Shown: piece after piece, positions 1-9,056 of the stretch
Numbering within the stretch: the first letter of the stretch is position 1
Layout of the letters: each line of letters begins with the position of its first letter
Origin: Brevibacillus brevis
GTDB lineage: Bacteria > Bacillota > Bacilli > Brevibacillales > Brevibacillaceae
Assembly (NCBI RefSeq): GCF_900637055.1
Contig: NZ_LR134338.1
Coordinates: 5,548,501-5,612,500, forward strand
Direction: 5' to 3'
DNA: 64,000 nt
Notes under the pieces: generated by a model
Seen by the model: only the letters and a program-made list of their open reading frames with translations
What the model was told of the DNA's origin: nothing
Database searches by the model: none
Made by a program: the position numbers and the translations under genes

Positions 1-1875
1 TCCCTCCAATACATTCAGATCAAGGAATTGCAAGGGCGCCCCGATCTGTACGGGAACAAAGACAAAGTCGATCCGACGGTGCAGCAGGAGTTTTTTGAGG
101 AACGGGAAATTACGAGCACCTTCATGCCTGGGCAGCCGCGAAAAGTATCGCTCCAGGTCGGAAAGTTTGTCTATATGGACACCCTTACTCTGGACAATAT
201 TAACCACATCGAAATGGACGACCAGTTTGAAATGGAATCATGTGAGGCACGAATCACGATTTCAAACCCGGGCGGCTACTACAGCCCGGACTACAATCCG
301 TTTTACTTTCCCGAAACCTACAAGGAAACCCCTTGGTCTTATTTTGTGAACGGATTCCATGTCGGTGTCCTCTCTGAAAATACTCCTGTCCGGATCTACA
401 TGGGTTATGGTCTGAATTTGATGCGGGTATTTACTGGGCTGATCGACAAGCTCGATTTGAATGGCGAGGAATCGACCATGACCATTTACTGCCGCGATAT
501 GTACAAAAAGATTTTGAACAAGGTCATTACCGAGGACAAGCAATACCCCCCAGACATCGGACATTCTGCCGCACATGATACCCATGTTTTTTCCTCGATG
601 TCTCGTCGGGACAAAATCATCTCGATGGCCAAAAAGCAGTCCAAGCAGCAAGGTCCCGAACTCGATTATAAATTTTTGCTTGCCATTGCCGAACATGAGA
701 CAAAAATGGGGACGCTCGGGAAAGGTCTTCCTCCTGGCGATTTCATTCTCGGGTATGGATGCTATACCGGTGAAAAATGCGACCCGCAATACCAAGGAAT
801 CGAGCGACAGCTCTATCGCGGAGCCGTTCGCTATCGGGAAGCCATGGCGAGCAAAGGCTGGCGCTTCCAATCAGTCGACGACGTCAAATATTTTTGGCAA
901 GGAGGAGACAAGGGGGCTTACCAATGGGCGAGCGATACGAATTGGTATAACAGCGTGTGGCAAATCTATCAAAAGTTCCGTTCCAGCACGGAGTTTGATT
1001 CGATCCCTGAGTGGGAGGGTACCGCACCTGTCCCAACTGAACCAACTGCCAAAGCCGCCTACCTCAAATCGGCCATCGTACAAGACTTGATCGCCCATGC
1101 AGGAATGTACGGCTGGCGCAGCAATCCGCAAGACATTTACTACCCGTATGCCATTGTACAAGAGACAAGCTATACCCACGTGACGCAGGCAACAGGCAAG
1201 GTTTTCAAGGCTGTGCCTGATAAAGAGGGCGAATTCGTGGAAGTCGATGCCGAATCCATTCTGACCCCAAAAGGTTGGAAAAATCCTTTTATTGAGCCGC
1301 CCGGACGCAAATTCGAGTCGTATCAATACAAAGTGGGAGAAGCCATCGCGGAAATCATGAAAGATACAGATTTCCGTTCCTATTGTGACCGTTACGGTAC
1401 GTATCGGTTGGAAGAGATTGATATGAATCGACCAATTGTGGCCACTTATACGGAGCACGATAATTTGATCACGATTCATAAGACGATCGATTTTTCCCGT
1501 GGCAGAAGCCATCTGGTCATTCTGGACGAAGAAAATAAGGCTGGTCATTTCGTAGACACCGAGATTTTGATGGAGCTAAAAGGCGAGGTCCGCACAGGCG
1601 TGAGACACGTTCCTTTTGCGAAGACAGACGAATTGAAGCGACTGGCCGCGCGACGATCATTTTTTGATATAAAACGCTTGTGTCGTACGCTGCAAATTTC
1701 CATCCCTGGCAACCCTGCCTTGGATGTCCTCGATCGCATTTACATTATCGACTCCAATACAACGACCCGCGAAGCGTATACCATCAAAGGAATCCGCACG
1801 ATGTTTGATGCGCAGAACGGCTATATGCAAATCCTCGATTTATTTTGGAGCAACAACGAGGGGGCGATTGTGTAA
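1..1875 (+). CDS. Phage tail hub/baseplate-like protein with embedded lysozyme-like domain (5' truncated by window)
   Basis: The frame is open to base 1, so the gene begins left of the window and 624 residues are visible. The first and last thirds resemble XkdQ/YqbQ-type tail hub proteins: a beta-rich start, and an end reading ALDVLDRIYIIDSN then the stop. Between roughly residues 220 and 330 sits a different module containing LLAIAEHETKMG and later YQWASDTNWYNSVW, which looks like a glucosaminidase or transglycosylase fold for cell-wall penetration. Hub proteins with an inserted muralytic domain are known in tailed phages; assignment of this one is inference from motif style. It overlaps the next gene by one base (TAATG). 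It is probably the tip protein of a tail that digests peptidoglycan locally. Confidence 0.6.
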   Translation, partial: SLQYIQIKELQGRPDLYGNKDKVDPTVQQEFFEEREITSTFMPGQPRKVSLQVGKFVYMDTLTLDNINHIEMDDQFEMESCEARITISNPGGYYSPDYNPFYFPETYKETPWSYFVNGFHVGVLSENTPVRIYMGYGLNLMRVFTGLIDKLDLNGEESTMTIYCRDMYKKILNKVITEDKQYPPDIGHSAAHDTHVFSSMSRRDKIISMAKKQSKQQGPELDYKFLLAIAEHETKMGTLGKGLPPGDFILGYGCYTGEKCDPQYQGIERQLYRGAVRYREAMASKGWRFQSVDDVKYFWQGGDKGAYQWASDTNWYNSVWQIYQKFRSSTEFDSIPEWEGTAPVPTEPTAKAAYLKSAIVQDLIAHAGMYGWRSNPQDIYYPYAIVQETSYTHVTQATGKVFKAVPDKEGEFVEVDAESILTPKGWKNPFIEPPGRKFESYQYKVGEAIAEIMKDTDFRSYCDRYGTYRLEEIDMNRPIVATYTEHDNLITIHKTIDFSRGRSHLVILDEENKAGHFVDTEILMELKGEVRTGVRHVPFAKTDELKRLAARRSFFDIKRLCRTLQISIPGNPALDVLDRIYIIDSNTTTREAYTIKGIRTMFDAQNGYMQILDLFWSNNEGAIV

Positions 1876-2294
1876 TGGCCGGGATTGCCAATGATTATTT
1901 GATTTACCCCATCCTCGATCTGATCCGTGATGAAGTCCACCGAACCACGACCGTCACAGCAGACCCGTTCGAAGAGGAGCCCTCTGTTCGTCTAATCCGG
2001 GAGCATCCCCTCGATCCGGAAAAGGTCACGGGTGCCAAGCTATTCTACGAGTCTGGCTACATGCTGGACATTTCCCTCACGTTTGGCTCTACAGACACTA
2101 CCACCTTCCCCCTTGAAGTCGATCAGCTCCATCCAGACTGGGAGTACTATTCTCTATGGCGCTTGACCTCGGTTACCGCTGCGGGCTACGCACCTGACGG
2201 AAAAACGGTAGGATCTTACCTGATCCGTCTACTCTATGATACGAGGGGCCTCTTAACTGGCACCGATGTCCTTCGTATAGAGAAAGAGAGGTGA
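1875..2294 (+). CDS. Small phage tail-associated protein, function unknown
   Basis: Predicted protein of 139 residues. The ATG overlaps the stop of the upstream hub gene (TAATG), and GAGGGGG lies just upstream, so translation is probably coupled to the hub. The sequence is acidic and beta-rich, has no signal peptide or membrane segment, and ends in a charged tail (LRIEKER). I do not recognise the family. Position directly behind a hub gene and ahead of adhesin genes suggests a baseplate or fibre-attachment component; that is inference from context only. Confidence 0.55.
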   Translation: MAGIANDYLIYPILDLIRDEVHRTTTVTADPFEEEPSVRLIREHPLDPEKVTGAKLFYESGYMLDISLTFGSTDTTTFPLEVDQLHPDWEYYSLWRLTSVTAAGYAPDGKTVGSYLIRLLYDTRGLLTGTDVLRIEKER

Positions 2295-2300
2295 GTACAA

Positions 2301-2720
2301 GTGGGCTTCTCCGTTGTTTATTCGGGCGGGGGTGTGATCGACAAGGTACGTGAGCTCCCCTACCCGCACTTTTCCAAATTTACTGAGCCCTTCATTCGCG
2401 GACGCATGATTGATGTGACTGCATCCAAGCAAGTCTTTTCCGATACCTATGCCCTTCCCTATCCGACAGAATTTTTATCCGTGGCGTTTGCTACCAATAA
2501 TTATTGCGTCGGCGATTACTGGGAGCTGAGTCTGGACGGCGTGAAGGTCTGTGAAACGATTTATACCAAAGAGCTCCCGGAGTCCGTCTCGATGGGAAAC
2601 AGCTTTGGGATCGTCTATCCGTTGAAGCCAAATGCGCAGGTCCGCTTTGACTTCCACAACATTTCAGGTACGGAAAAGAAAGTTTGGTACAATGTGAAAT
2701 TTTTACGCAAGAAACTGTAA
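2301..2720 (+). CDS. Small phage tail-associated protein, function unknown
   Basis: Predicted protein of 139 residues starting with GTG at 2301, preceded by GAGAGGTGAGT, six bases after the previous stop. It is beta-rich and compact, with pairs such as YWELSLDGVKVCETIYTKEL and VRFDFHNISGTEKKVWYNVK, and ends in basic residues (FLRKKL). It looks like a small jelly-roll or tail-attachment protein, but I cannot name the family. It is tightly packed in the tail operon. Confidence 0.55.
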   Translation: MGFSVVYSGGGVIDKVRELPYPHFSKFTEPFIRGRMIDVTASKQVFSDTYALPYPTEFLSVAFATNNYCVGDYWELSLDGVKVCETIYTKELPESVSMGNSFGIVYPLKPNAQVRFDFHNISGTEKKVWYNVKFLRKKL

Positions 2721-2733
2721 AGGAGGCGTATGG

Positions 2734-4539
2734 ATGCCTAGTAAACAAGTAGCTTGGATTGAGGGCGAGGTTACAGCCGATCTGCTCATCAACAAGCTGG
2801 CTGATGAAATCGTCAATGCCAAAATCCCGGATACGAAGAACCGATGGGAAAAGGTGTTTGAGGTTAATGAAGATAAGTGGGTTACGTATACGAAGACGAC
2901 TGTTGCGAATACGCAAGGAACGTACAAGCATACGGATGGGAAGACTTATCCGGTTTATGTGTTGCCGGATTTGCGGGAGTTGATTTCTTATGGAGGTGTT
3001 CCTCTAGTCGATGCAGACGGGTATGTCTATGAAACCCTTAACAACAGTAATGTAAAATCGGGCAAAAAAATTCAGGTAAAAGAGTTTGTCTATAAAGATG
3101 ATGAAGGCAAAGATATGACCCTATCTATTCCTGGACTACTGGTTGTTAATGTCGATGATACTGATCCCGCCAACACTGTCGGTAAGAAATGCTTTGCTGT
3201 ACAACAAGGCAAGCATGAACTGGATGGAGTTACCTTTACTCCTGGTACTGAGTGGAATGAGTACAAACTTATTACACAAGTGCCCTCAGACTGGAATGAT
3301 CTACTGGTAAAGGAAAAATGGTCAGTTTATTATGTCTATCCATCATTCACATATGTAAATGTCTCACTCTACAAATTCGGAATGGTCAAATACATTGCCA
3401 ATCCCGTCCACCACTACGATCGCACTGTCGTCCTAAAAGCCGTTCCTGACGTACCTTCAGGCCAAACGTCTAACGAATATTTCGTCATGTTAAAACATCC
3501 TAACAATCAGTACAACTATTTCGATGTGTCCTACGGCAAAGGCTTCACTGGTAAAAATCCCGTTGGAAAATCTGCTGATACCTACCTCCTTGCCTGCGAT
3601 AAAACCACTATTATTCCCGGTAAAGTCCCAGTCATCATCGACCAAAAACAGGCCGAGCTCCAATTCAAGAAATGGAATAATCCTGACGAAACGGACAAAT
3701 ATACTCCACCTCATGAAGCTTGGGCTCTCGATTACGATGACAAGGTAGAAATCAAAAGCCCTTCCTCCCACTTTTTCTACGGCGCCGACTCTGTCGTCTC
3801 TTGGGTACCGAACAAGAAGCGTCGCCCAGATTATTGGGTAGAATACAACCTCTCCGTCAGCAATGATCGTGTAGCAATCGTAATTGAAGGCGACCCTTCG
3901 CCTGATATGGATGCCTACTACAGCAGCTTTGCTTATATCGGAAAAACCATTCCTTTTGCTGACTATGACCACAAAGGCAATTTTGGAATCACCGTCGGCA
4001 TGGGTGATTTGACAAAAGAAAAATCAGGCTTCCTTCCAGCCGACATCAAGCAGGACAGCAATCCTAACTACTCGGGTTGGGGACGCTATACCTCCAACGG
4101 CATGTATTCCTTCTCCATGCTGCAAACCCGAAGCTCCGTCTACTTCCAAGCGTACTACCCTGCCTTCATTACCCAGCTCCCCAAATACGATGGCGTGGGC
4201 ACAATCCCTCCTGAGCTTTCCAAGATGGTACTGGAAGCAAACGGCTTCCAAAGCTCGAAATGGACGAAGAAATATCATGCGTCGCCGATCTATCTGGTGC
4301 ACCAGTTCGAAGGCTATCGGGGCTACCTCGACAGTGTCGTAGCAATCGAGGACCATAATCTGATCAACAAGGACGAGCTCGTCGTAGATACAGAGGAACC
4401 AAAAGATCCGAAGGACCCCGCTGCCGGAACTTGGACAGAGGTTTACAAGTTCTTCCGAATCAATACCCCTGTAAACTTCTTCAAGTACTCCCCCAACCCT
4501 ACCGATTGCACCATCGCTATCTTAAAAGAAGTATATTAA
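2734..4539 (+). CDS. Tail/structural protein, paralogue of the next gene
   Basis: Predicted protein of 601 residues, ATG at 2734 with AGGAGG at 2721-2726. N-terminal residues 1-60 (VTADLLINKLADEI...) are helical. The C-terminal half (about residues 340-601) matches the next gene closely in order and motifs: SNGMYSFSML, YYPAFITQ, SKWTKKYHASPIYLVHQFEG, YRGYLDSVVAIEDHNLI, and ILKEVY at the stop. The middle (about residues 90-330) is absent from the shorter paralogue and is lower in GC. The shared C-terminal unit may be a capsid or tail decoration fold. No catalytic motif or signal peptide is seen. Probably a structural protein of the particle; exact role unknown. Confidence 0.6.
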   Translation: MPSKQVAWIEGEVTADLLINKLADEIVNAKIPDTKNRWEKVFEVNEDKWVTYTKTTVANTQGTYKHTDGKTYPVYVLPDLRELISYGGVPLVDADGYVYETLNNSNVKSGKKIQVKEFVYKDDEGKDMTLSIPGLLVVNVDDTDPANTVGKKCFAVQQGKHELDGVTFTPGTEWNEYKLITQVPSDWNDLLVKEKWSVYYVYPSFTYVNVSLYKFGMVKYIANPVHHYDRTVVLKAVPDVPSGQTSNEYFVMLKHPNNQYNYFDVSYGKGFTGKNPVGKSADTYLLACDKTTIIPGKVPVIIDQKQAELQFKKWNNPDETDKYTPPHEAWALDYDDKVEIKSPSSHFFYGADSVVSWVPNKKRRPDYWVEYNLSVSNDRVAIVIEGDPSPDMDAYYSSFAYIGKTIPFADYDHKGNFGITVGMGDLTKEKSGFLPADIKQDSNPNYSGWGRYTSNGMYSFSMLQTRSSVYFQAYYPAFITQLPKYDGVGTIPPELSKMVLEANGFQSSKWTKKYHASPIYLVHQFEGYRGYLDSVVAIEDHNLINKDELVVDTEEPKDPKDPAAGTWTEVYKFFRINTPVNFFKYSPNPTDCTIAILKEVY

Positions 4540-4553
4540 AGGAGGAATTTTAC

Positions 4554-5645
4554 ATGGCTAATTTTAAATACATTGAAAAAATCACCACTTCTAAAGAGCT
4601 TCTGGAGACGATTAAATCCGAAATTGAGCAACTTACCAACTATTCCTTTAACCCAGCCGCCGGAGAGACACAAGAAAAATCAACCTGGACGGTCATGACC
4701 GATCTCACAAAAAAAGATTCCGCTTCTGGAAAAACCTCCGAGCTTGTCCTGAAGGGCATCTCCAGCATTAACAACGTGACCAAAGATTTTTATGTCAAAT
4801 TCGTCAATCCAGGCTTCACCAACCCAAAGGAACATAGCTCCTTGACGGTTCAAGTATTGGCAGACTACAATTCCACAGCCAAAACCTTCGGAACAGAAGG
4901 ACATCCAGTCAATTTTGAATGGGCTGACGAGAAATTCGTCACGAGTGACAAACGACCGACAGATCGTACGATAGACAAACCTGTCTACCTGTACATGAAC
5001 GTGATGAACAATCGCCTTTCCCTCGTAGCTGTTGGCGATCCGGCTGTTCACTTTGAAGATTATCGCAAGAGCTTCCTGTACGTAGGCGCACTCAAGCCGT
5101 TCAAGTACAACATGGATGACGTAGTTGGAAACATCATGCTGACAGCCGGAGCTGTCGCTGCTGAGCCTGCTGCTCCGATCGCCCCACACGATTATGGTCA
5201 ATACACCTCTTTTGGCAACAACACCTTGCAAATGCTCGGGACAAAATCGGGCATTCGCTTCCAAAAGCACTACCCTGCCTTCATTACCCAAGCTCCACAG
5301 CCGGGCAAGGCATATAAGGATGGCTCTCTAGGCGATACTGGGTTGCTGCTGGAGCCACAAGGCTTTAACGCATCGGCTTGGACACGCCGTTACCATTTGA
5401 GCCCGATTTATGTTGTGCATGGCTACGATGGATACCGCGGCAGCCTCGATGCCTGCATTGCCGTATCGAAAAACAATATTCTCCACTTGGATGAATTGAT
5501 CATTGATGTCGATCCGAGCGACACGACCAAGAAACACAAGCAGGAAGTATACCGCTATTTCGACCACAATACCGAGCAGAATTTCATGAACTACTCCGCC
5601 AACGTAAAAATGGGGGTCGCTTTCCTGAAGGAAGTTCGCTACTAA
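4554..5645 (+). CDS. Tail/structural protein, shorter paralogue
   Basis: Predicted protein of 363 residues. The start is ATG 4554, chosen because AAAGGAGGA lies 8 bases upstream; an earlier in-frame ATG at 4431 is inside the preceding gene and has no such site. N-terminal helix (ITTSKELLETIKSEIEQL) aligns with that of the upstream 601-residue protein, and the C-terminal half aligns throughout (YPAFITQ, YHLSPIYVVHGYDGYRG, FLKEVRY). The two genes look like a tandem duplication followed by insertion of extra sequence in the first copy. It is followed by a strong terminator, so the transcript reading the adhesin genes may be made separately or by read-through. Confidence 0.6.
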   Translation: MANFKYIEKITTSKELLETIKSEIEQLTNYSFNPAAGETQEKSTWTVMTDLTKKDSASGKTSELVLKGISSINNVTKDFYVKFVNPGFTNPKEHSSLTVQVLADYNSTAKTFGTEGHPVNFEWADEKFVTSDKRPTDRTIDKPVYLYMNVMNNRLSLVAVGDPAVHFEDYRKSFLYVGALKPFKYNMDDVVGNIMLTAGAVAAEPAAPIAPHDYGQYTSFGNNTLQMLGTKSGIRFQKHYPAFITQAPQPGKAYKDGSLGDTGLLLEPQGFNASAWTRRYHLSPIYVVHGYDGYRGSLDACIAVSKNNILHLDELIIDVDPSDTTKKHKQEVYRYFDHNTEQNFMNYSANVKMGVAFLKEVRY

Positions 5646-5675
5646 AAGAAGTCCCTCTAAAACCGTATAGCTAGC

Positions 5676-5722
5676 AAAAGGGGGAAAACTAGAACGCATC
5701 TCTGGTGTTCCCCCTTCTTTTT
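5676..5722 (+). terminator. Rho-independent terminator after the paralogue pair
   Basis: Arms 5677-5693 (AAAGGGGGAAAACTAGA) and 5701-5717 (TCTGGTGTTCCCCCTTC) pair over most of their length with G-T wobbles, around a 7-base loop, followed by a short T run. The next gene's SD (GGGAGGTG) follows directly, so the hairpin may partly terminate and partly let through. Confidence 0.75.
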
Positions 5723-5736
5723 GGGAGGTGAACCAT

Positions 5737-8700
5737 TTGACCGGGATTTCTTCTCTAGCAGCCTATCAATTCAGACTTGCAGACCACTACGCTTCTATTC
5801 GCAACTATATAGGAAAAGTAACTTTCACCACTTCTCCCTCCCGCAAGTATTCCTTCGTCTATATTCCCTACGGACAAAGTGCCAGTATGGTCATGCTGGA
5901 TTATTTGCTCGCGAATCGAAAATGTTTTGCCTCCGCTGAGCTTCAAGATTCCCTGCAGGATATGATACGGAATGATACCAGCATGGCATATCCTATGGAT
6001 CTGGTCGTGGTATCCGATCGCTCGCCGCTTAAAGAGAGCTTGCTTCAAGACGATGCCTTGGATGCTGACCGGATCATTAAGCAGCCATTACAAGTTATTC
6101 GTCGCGTTCATCTATCAGATCGGATCAAAGCAGCCGGAATGGCAAAGCTCAATCCGACCCAAATGTCCGTGCGCGTAAATAAGGATGAGCTGCATATTGA
6201 TTTGCCACCAGCATCGGCAAGCCGTTCCATTTCTGCCGAAGCTACCGTTGGGAAAGATCAACCTAGCGCAACACGGACTGAGCGATTCGCCGGAAAAAAG
6301 ATGAACGAATGGTTCACGGGAGAGCGTTTTTCTACTTTCGATTTATTCATCAACACCGAAAGAAGCTTGGCTGAGCGAAAGTTTTGGGCTTCTCTCTTTG
6401 TGCAGATGGAAAGAGAATACGCAACCAGATCAATCACTCACAGCCTATCTATTGAGAACAGCCCCTCCCTTTCCAGACGGGATAACAGACATGCCATGTT
6501 TACGGATTGGTCCCGTTCCATTGGCGAGCGTCATTTTGCCTTCGAGATGACCCGACACTTCGTGCAAGCTTTCCGCAGGATTAAAACACACCCGACGAAG
6601 GTGCTTCGCGACATGGACTGGGCTTACCTCAAAGCCCGTCAGTATGACGCCTTGCTGCATTTCCTTCAACGTGCAAGCAGGATTGTTACTCATGACTTAG
6701 CTATCCATCAGGCTGCTACAGGTTTTCGAACCATGCGTCAAGGTGGTTCCATTTTGCAGGAGCGCGGCTGGGGTTATCGAGACTTCTTGCGTCTTCTCTC
6801 CCTTGATTCCATTTCACCAACAGCCTTCCGTCCGTATCACAGTGACTTGTTCATTAATCGCTCTCGACTCCATGCTTTTCGTCCCTATCAATCACCTGGC
6901 ACACTCATGACGGAATATACAATCGGTAATAGAGACGGGGTTTCGGAGCTCGCTATTCTCCTGTCACAGCTTTCTGGAACTCGTTTAATTCAAACAGATG
7001 CTTCACTCTTAACCTATCTCGAACAAGCCTCTCGACAAAGCAGCCACCATCTGTTTATCCCAAATCCCATCACTGATTCTCGACGCGAAAAAGTCAATCC
7101 GCTCTGGATTTCTCAGGACTTCGAACTCGGAAAGAAAGATCTTTCTCGCCCCACTTCGATTATCAGGGATGATGTTCGCGCAAATCGCCAACTCATGCGT
7201 TCTGCTCATCTTTGGGAAAAGGAACGCCCTATCGATCTCAGTGGGGGCAAAGCACCTAAGCCATCCTTTTATCAGGATGAGGATGACATTTTCGCCAACC
7301 TGGAAAATGTACGCCCAAGTCTGCTTCAGGAATGGCTCGCTGCCCAGCTCTATTCCCGCGAAGCAACGATGGATAGCTTGTTGGCAGAAGATATGCTCTT
7401 CGCGACCATCTTGCGCTTACTGCCCGCTCATCTTTTGGAAGACATCCTTGCTTCCAAAGAATTTCCTTCCCATCTGATGGACGACATGATTTTTGCCTCG
7501 CGCCTTACAGACGGTCAGAGCATATTGGAAGCGCTGATGGAATGGGCGCTAACCAACAAGGCTTTCGATGCTTATGTAGATGAGGAATTTTTGGAGGGTG
7601 TGCGGACGCGGGTTCAGGCATTGATCGAATCTGAGGTCATATTCAGTAAGACGTTGCAAGAAAAGGCAGGGATTCTTTCCTTTGAGACATGGGAGGCTGC
7701 CCGCCCGAATGAGGTTCTCTCGCATCTGGAGGAGGACGGGGTTGCAGGAAAACGGGAAGTATTGCTCTCTTCCACCGTTGAAGAGGTCGAAATCGCTAGC
7801 CAAATGGAGGCAGCCCCTGCAACCATTGCAGAAGCACTTGTTGGCGAAGATGTATTCCGTCCAGCCGAGCTGCAAATTGAGCATCCTTTTGGTTACATGG
7901 AACCCGATCCGTCCTTTTTGTTCGACGAGCATACAGCCCGTAAATCGGCTCACTCCAGCGATCTTGACGAGTTGCCGGTTACCGCACTGCTGCGCAGCCG
8001 AATCACGGAATTGTGCAGCGGCTATCTCTTCGCTACCTCCCCGCATGAACGAGCCAGTTACCTCGTCGATTTATACGATGTGGCAGAAAAAAGCGCGCGT
8101 GATGGAGAACTGCAAGACGATGAGTGGCAAAAGTATGCCAAGCTCGCGCTGGAACAAACGGTATTGCATGAGCAACTGATTGCCTATCAGCCGGAAGCAG
8201 CAGCTCATTTGATCGAATCCATCCTCAGCTACAAGCAACCAGATCAAGCTGTTATGAACGCGGATTGGATAGCTAACAACCAAGAGCGAGCGACCTCTCT
8301 TCTCACCCAAATCATGGGTAAAAAAGAACTCGCAGATGCTGTCATCCTGGAATACTTGGCTGGCCAATTGGATCATAGGAAAGGTCATATCGAGAAACCA
8401 TTACTTTCTGTTCGCGACTACAAGAAAGCATGGGCAGATCGTATAGAAGAAATAGGACAAGGTTTGGTCTACGACTACTCGGATGATGTACTCGAAGCTG
8501 AACACGATCCTGAGCATTGGTCAGGTGGTTTTTCTGTTCCGGAAGCGTACGATCCCCACGATCCATTTAATGCGTACTATCCATGGACGACGGATATGAA
8601 CGCACTCGCGATGGGGCAAGACAACTGGACTCGTTTTGGTTCTGGCACTTGGGAGCATAATCGCGACCAAGGCACTTTTACCCATACAAAAGGCTCCAGT

Positions 8701-9045
8701 GGCATGAGTGGCTACATCCGAAACGACTTTACCTATACAGACTATCAGTTTGAGGTCGATTTCAAAGTAGATGAGCCCGCAGAAGGGGACAGCGCTGGCA
8801 TCGTGTTCAAATATCACAATGCTCAGAACTACTGGATGTTTGTCGTCAGTGACGGAGGCGCCAGCGGTATGCCGCGGCCCATGCAGCTTTTCAAAGTAGA
8901 GAATGGCAGATCAACCATGTACTCTACCCCGATGAACCCGTTTGCCTGGGAAAAAGAGAAATGGTACACGCTTCGTGTTTGGGTTACGGGAAACCGCATC
9001 CGCGTCTGGGTAGATCATAACCTGCAATACGATTTTACGGATTAG
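5737..9045 (+). CDS. Large tail/adhesin protein with C-terminal, apparently incomplete LamG-like domain
   Basis: Predicted protein of 1102 residues. Start TTG 5737 is chosen because GGGAGGTG (5723-5730) sits 6 bases upstream; the in-frame GTG at 5728 overlaps that SD. The first 850 or so residues are charged and mostly helical with no family I recognise. Residues about 952-1102 form a concanavalin/LamG-like (3-keto-disaccharide hydrolase-like) beta-sandwich: WTRFGSGTWEHN, YQFEVDFKV, GIVFKYHNAQNYWMFVV, WYTLRVWVTGNRIRVWVDH. The domain stops abruptly at LQYDFTD, before its usual last strands. Those strands appear at the start of the next gene in the -1 frame (FGIFSKSVGNVTFGKM). So this is either a true gene split, a frameshift, or a sequencing error. 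Likely a tail-tip or fibre component. Confidence 0.6.
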   Translation: MTGISSLAAYQFRLADHYASIRNYIGKVTFTTSPSRKYSFVYIPYGQSASMVMLDYLLANRKCFASAELQDSLQDMIRNDTSMAYPMDLVVVSDRSPLKESLLQDDALDADRIIKQPLQVIRRVHLSDRIKAAGMAKLNPTQMSVRVNKDELHIDLPPASASRSISAEATVGKDQPSATRTERFAGKKMNEWFTGERFSTFDLFINTERSLAERKFWASLFVQMEREYATRSITHSLSIENSPSLSRRDNRHAMFTDWSRSIGERHFAFEMTRHFVQAFRRIKTHPTKVLRDMDWAYLKARQYDALLHFLQRASRIVTHDLAIHQAATGFRTMRQGGSILQERGWGYRDFLRLLSLDSISPTAFRPYHSDLFINRSRLHAFRPYQSPGTLMTEYTIGNRDGVSELAILLSQLSGTRLIQTDASLLTYLEQASRQSSHHLFIPNPITDSRREKVNPLWISQDFELGKKDLSRPTSIIRDDVRANRQLMRSAHLWEKERPIDLSGGKAPKPSFYQDEDDIFANLENVRPSLLQEWLAAQLYSREATMDSLLAEDMLFATILRLLPAHLLEDILASKEFPSHLMDDMIFASRLTDGQSILEALMEWALTNKAFDAYVDEEFLEGVRTRVQALIESEVIFSKTLQEKAGILSFETWEAARPNEVLSHLEEDGVAGKREVLLSSTVEEVEIASQMEAAPATIAEALVGEDVFRPAELQIEHPFGYMEPDPSFLFDEHTARKSAHSSDLDELPVTALLRSRITELCSGYLFATSPHERASYLVDLYDVAEKSARDGELQDDEWQKYAKLALEQTVLHEQLIAYQPEAAAHLIESILSYKQPDQAVMNADWIANNQERATSLLTQIMGKKELADAVILEYLAGQLDHRKGHIEKPLLSVRDYKKAWADRIEEIGQGLVYDYSDDVLEAEHDPEHWSGGFSVPEAYDPHDPFNAYYPWTTDMNALAMGQDNWTRFGSGTWEHNRDQGTFTHTKGSSGMSGYIRNDFTYTDYQFEVDFKVDEPAEGDSAGIVFKYHNAQNYWMFVVSDGGASGMPRPMQLFKVENGRSTMYSTPMNPFAWEKEKWYTLRVWVTGNRIRVWVDHNLQYDFTD

Positions 9046-9056
9046 AGGTGATCATT

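Noticed and set aside
9025-9050. Programmed -1 frameshift signal joining the two adhesin genes
   Set aside because: No X-XXY-YYZ slippery heptamer is present before the stop, and a strong SD with TTG start offers a simpler route. The split itself is kept as a finding.
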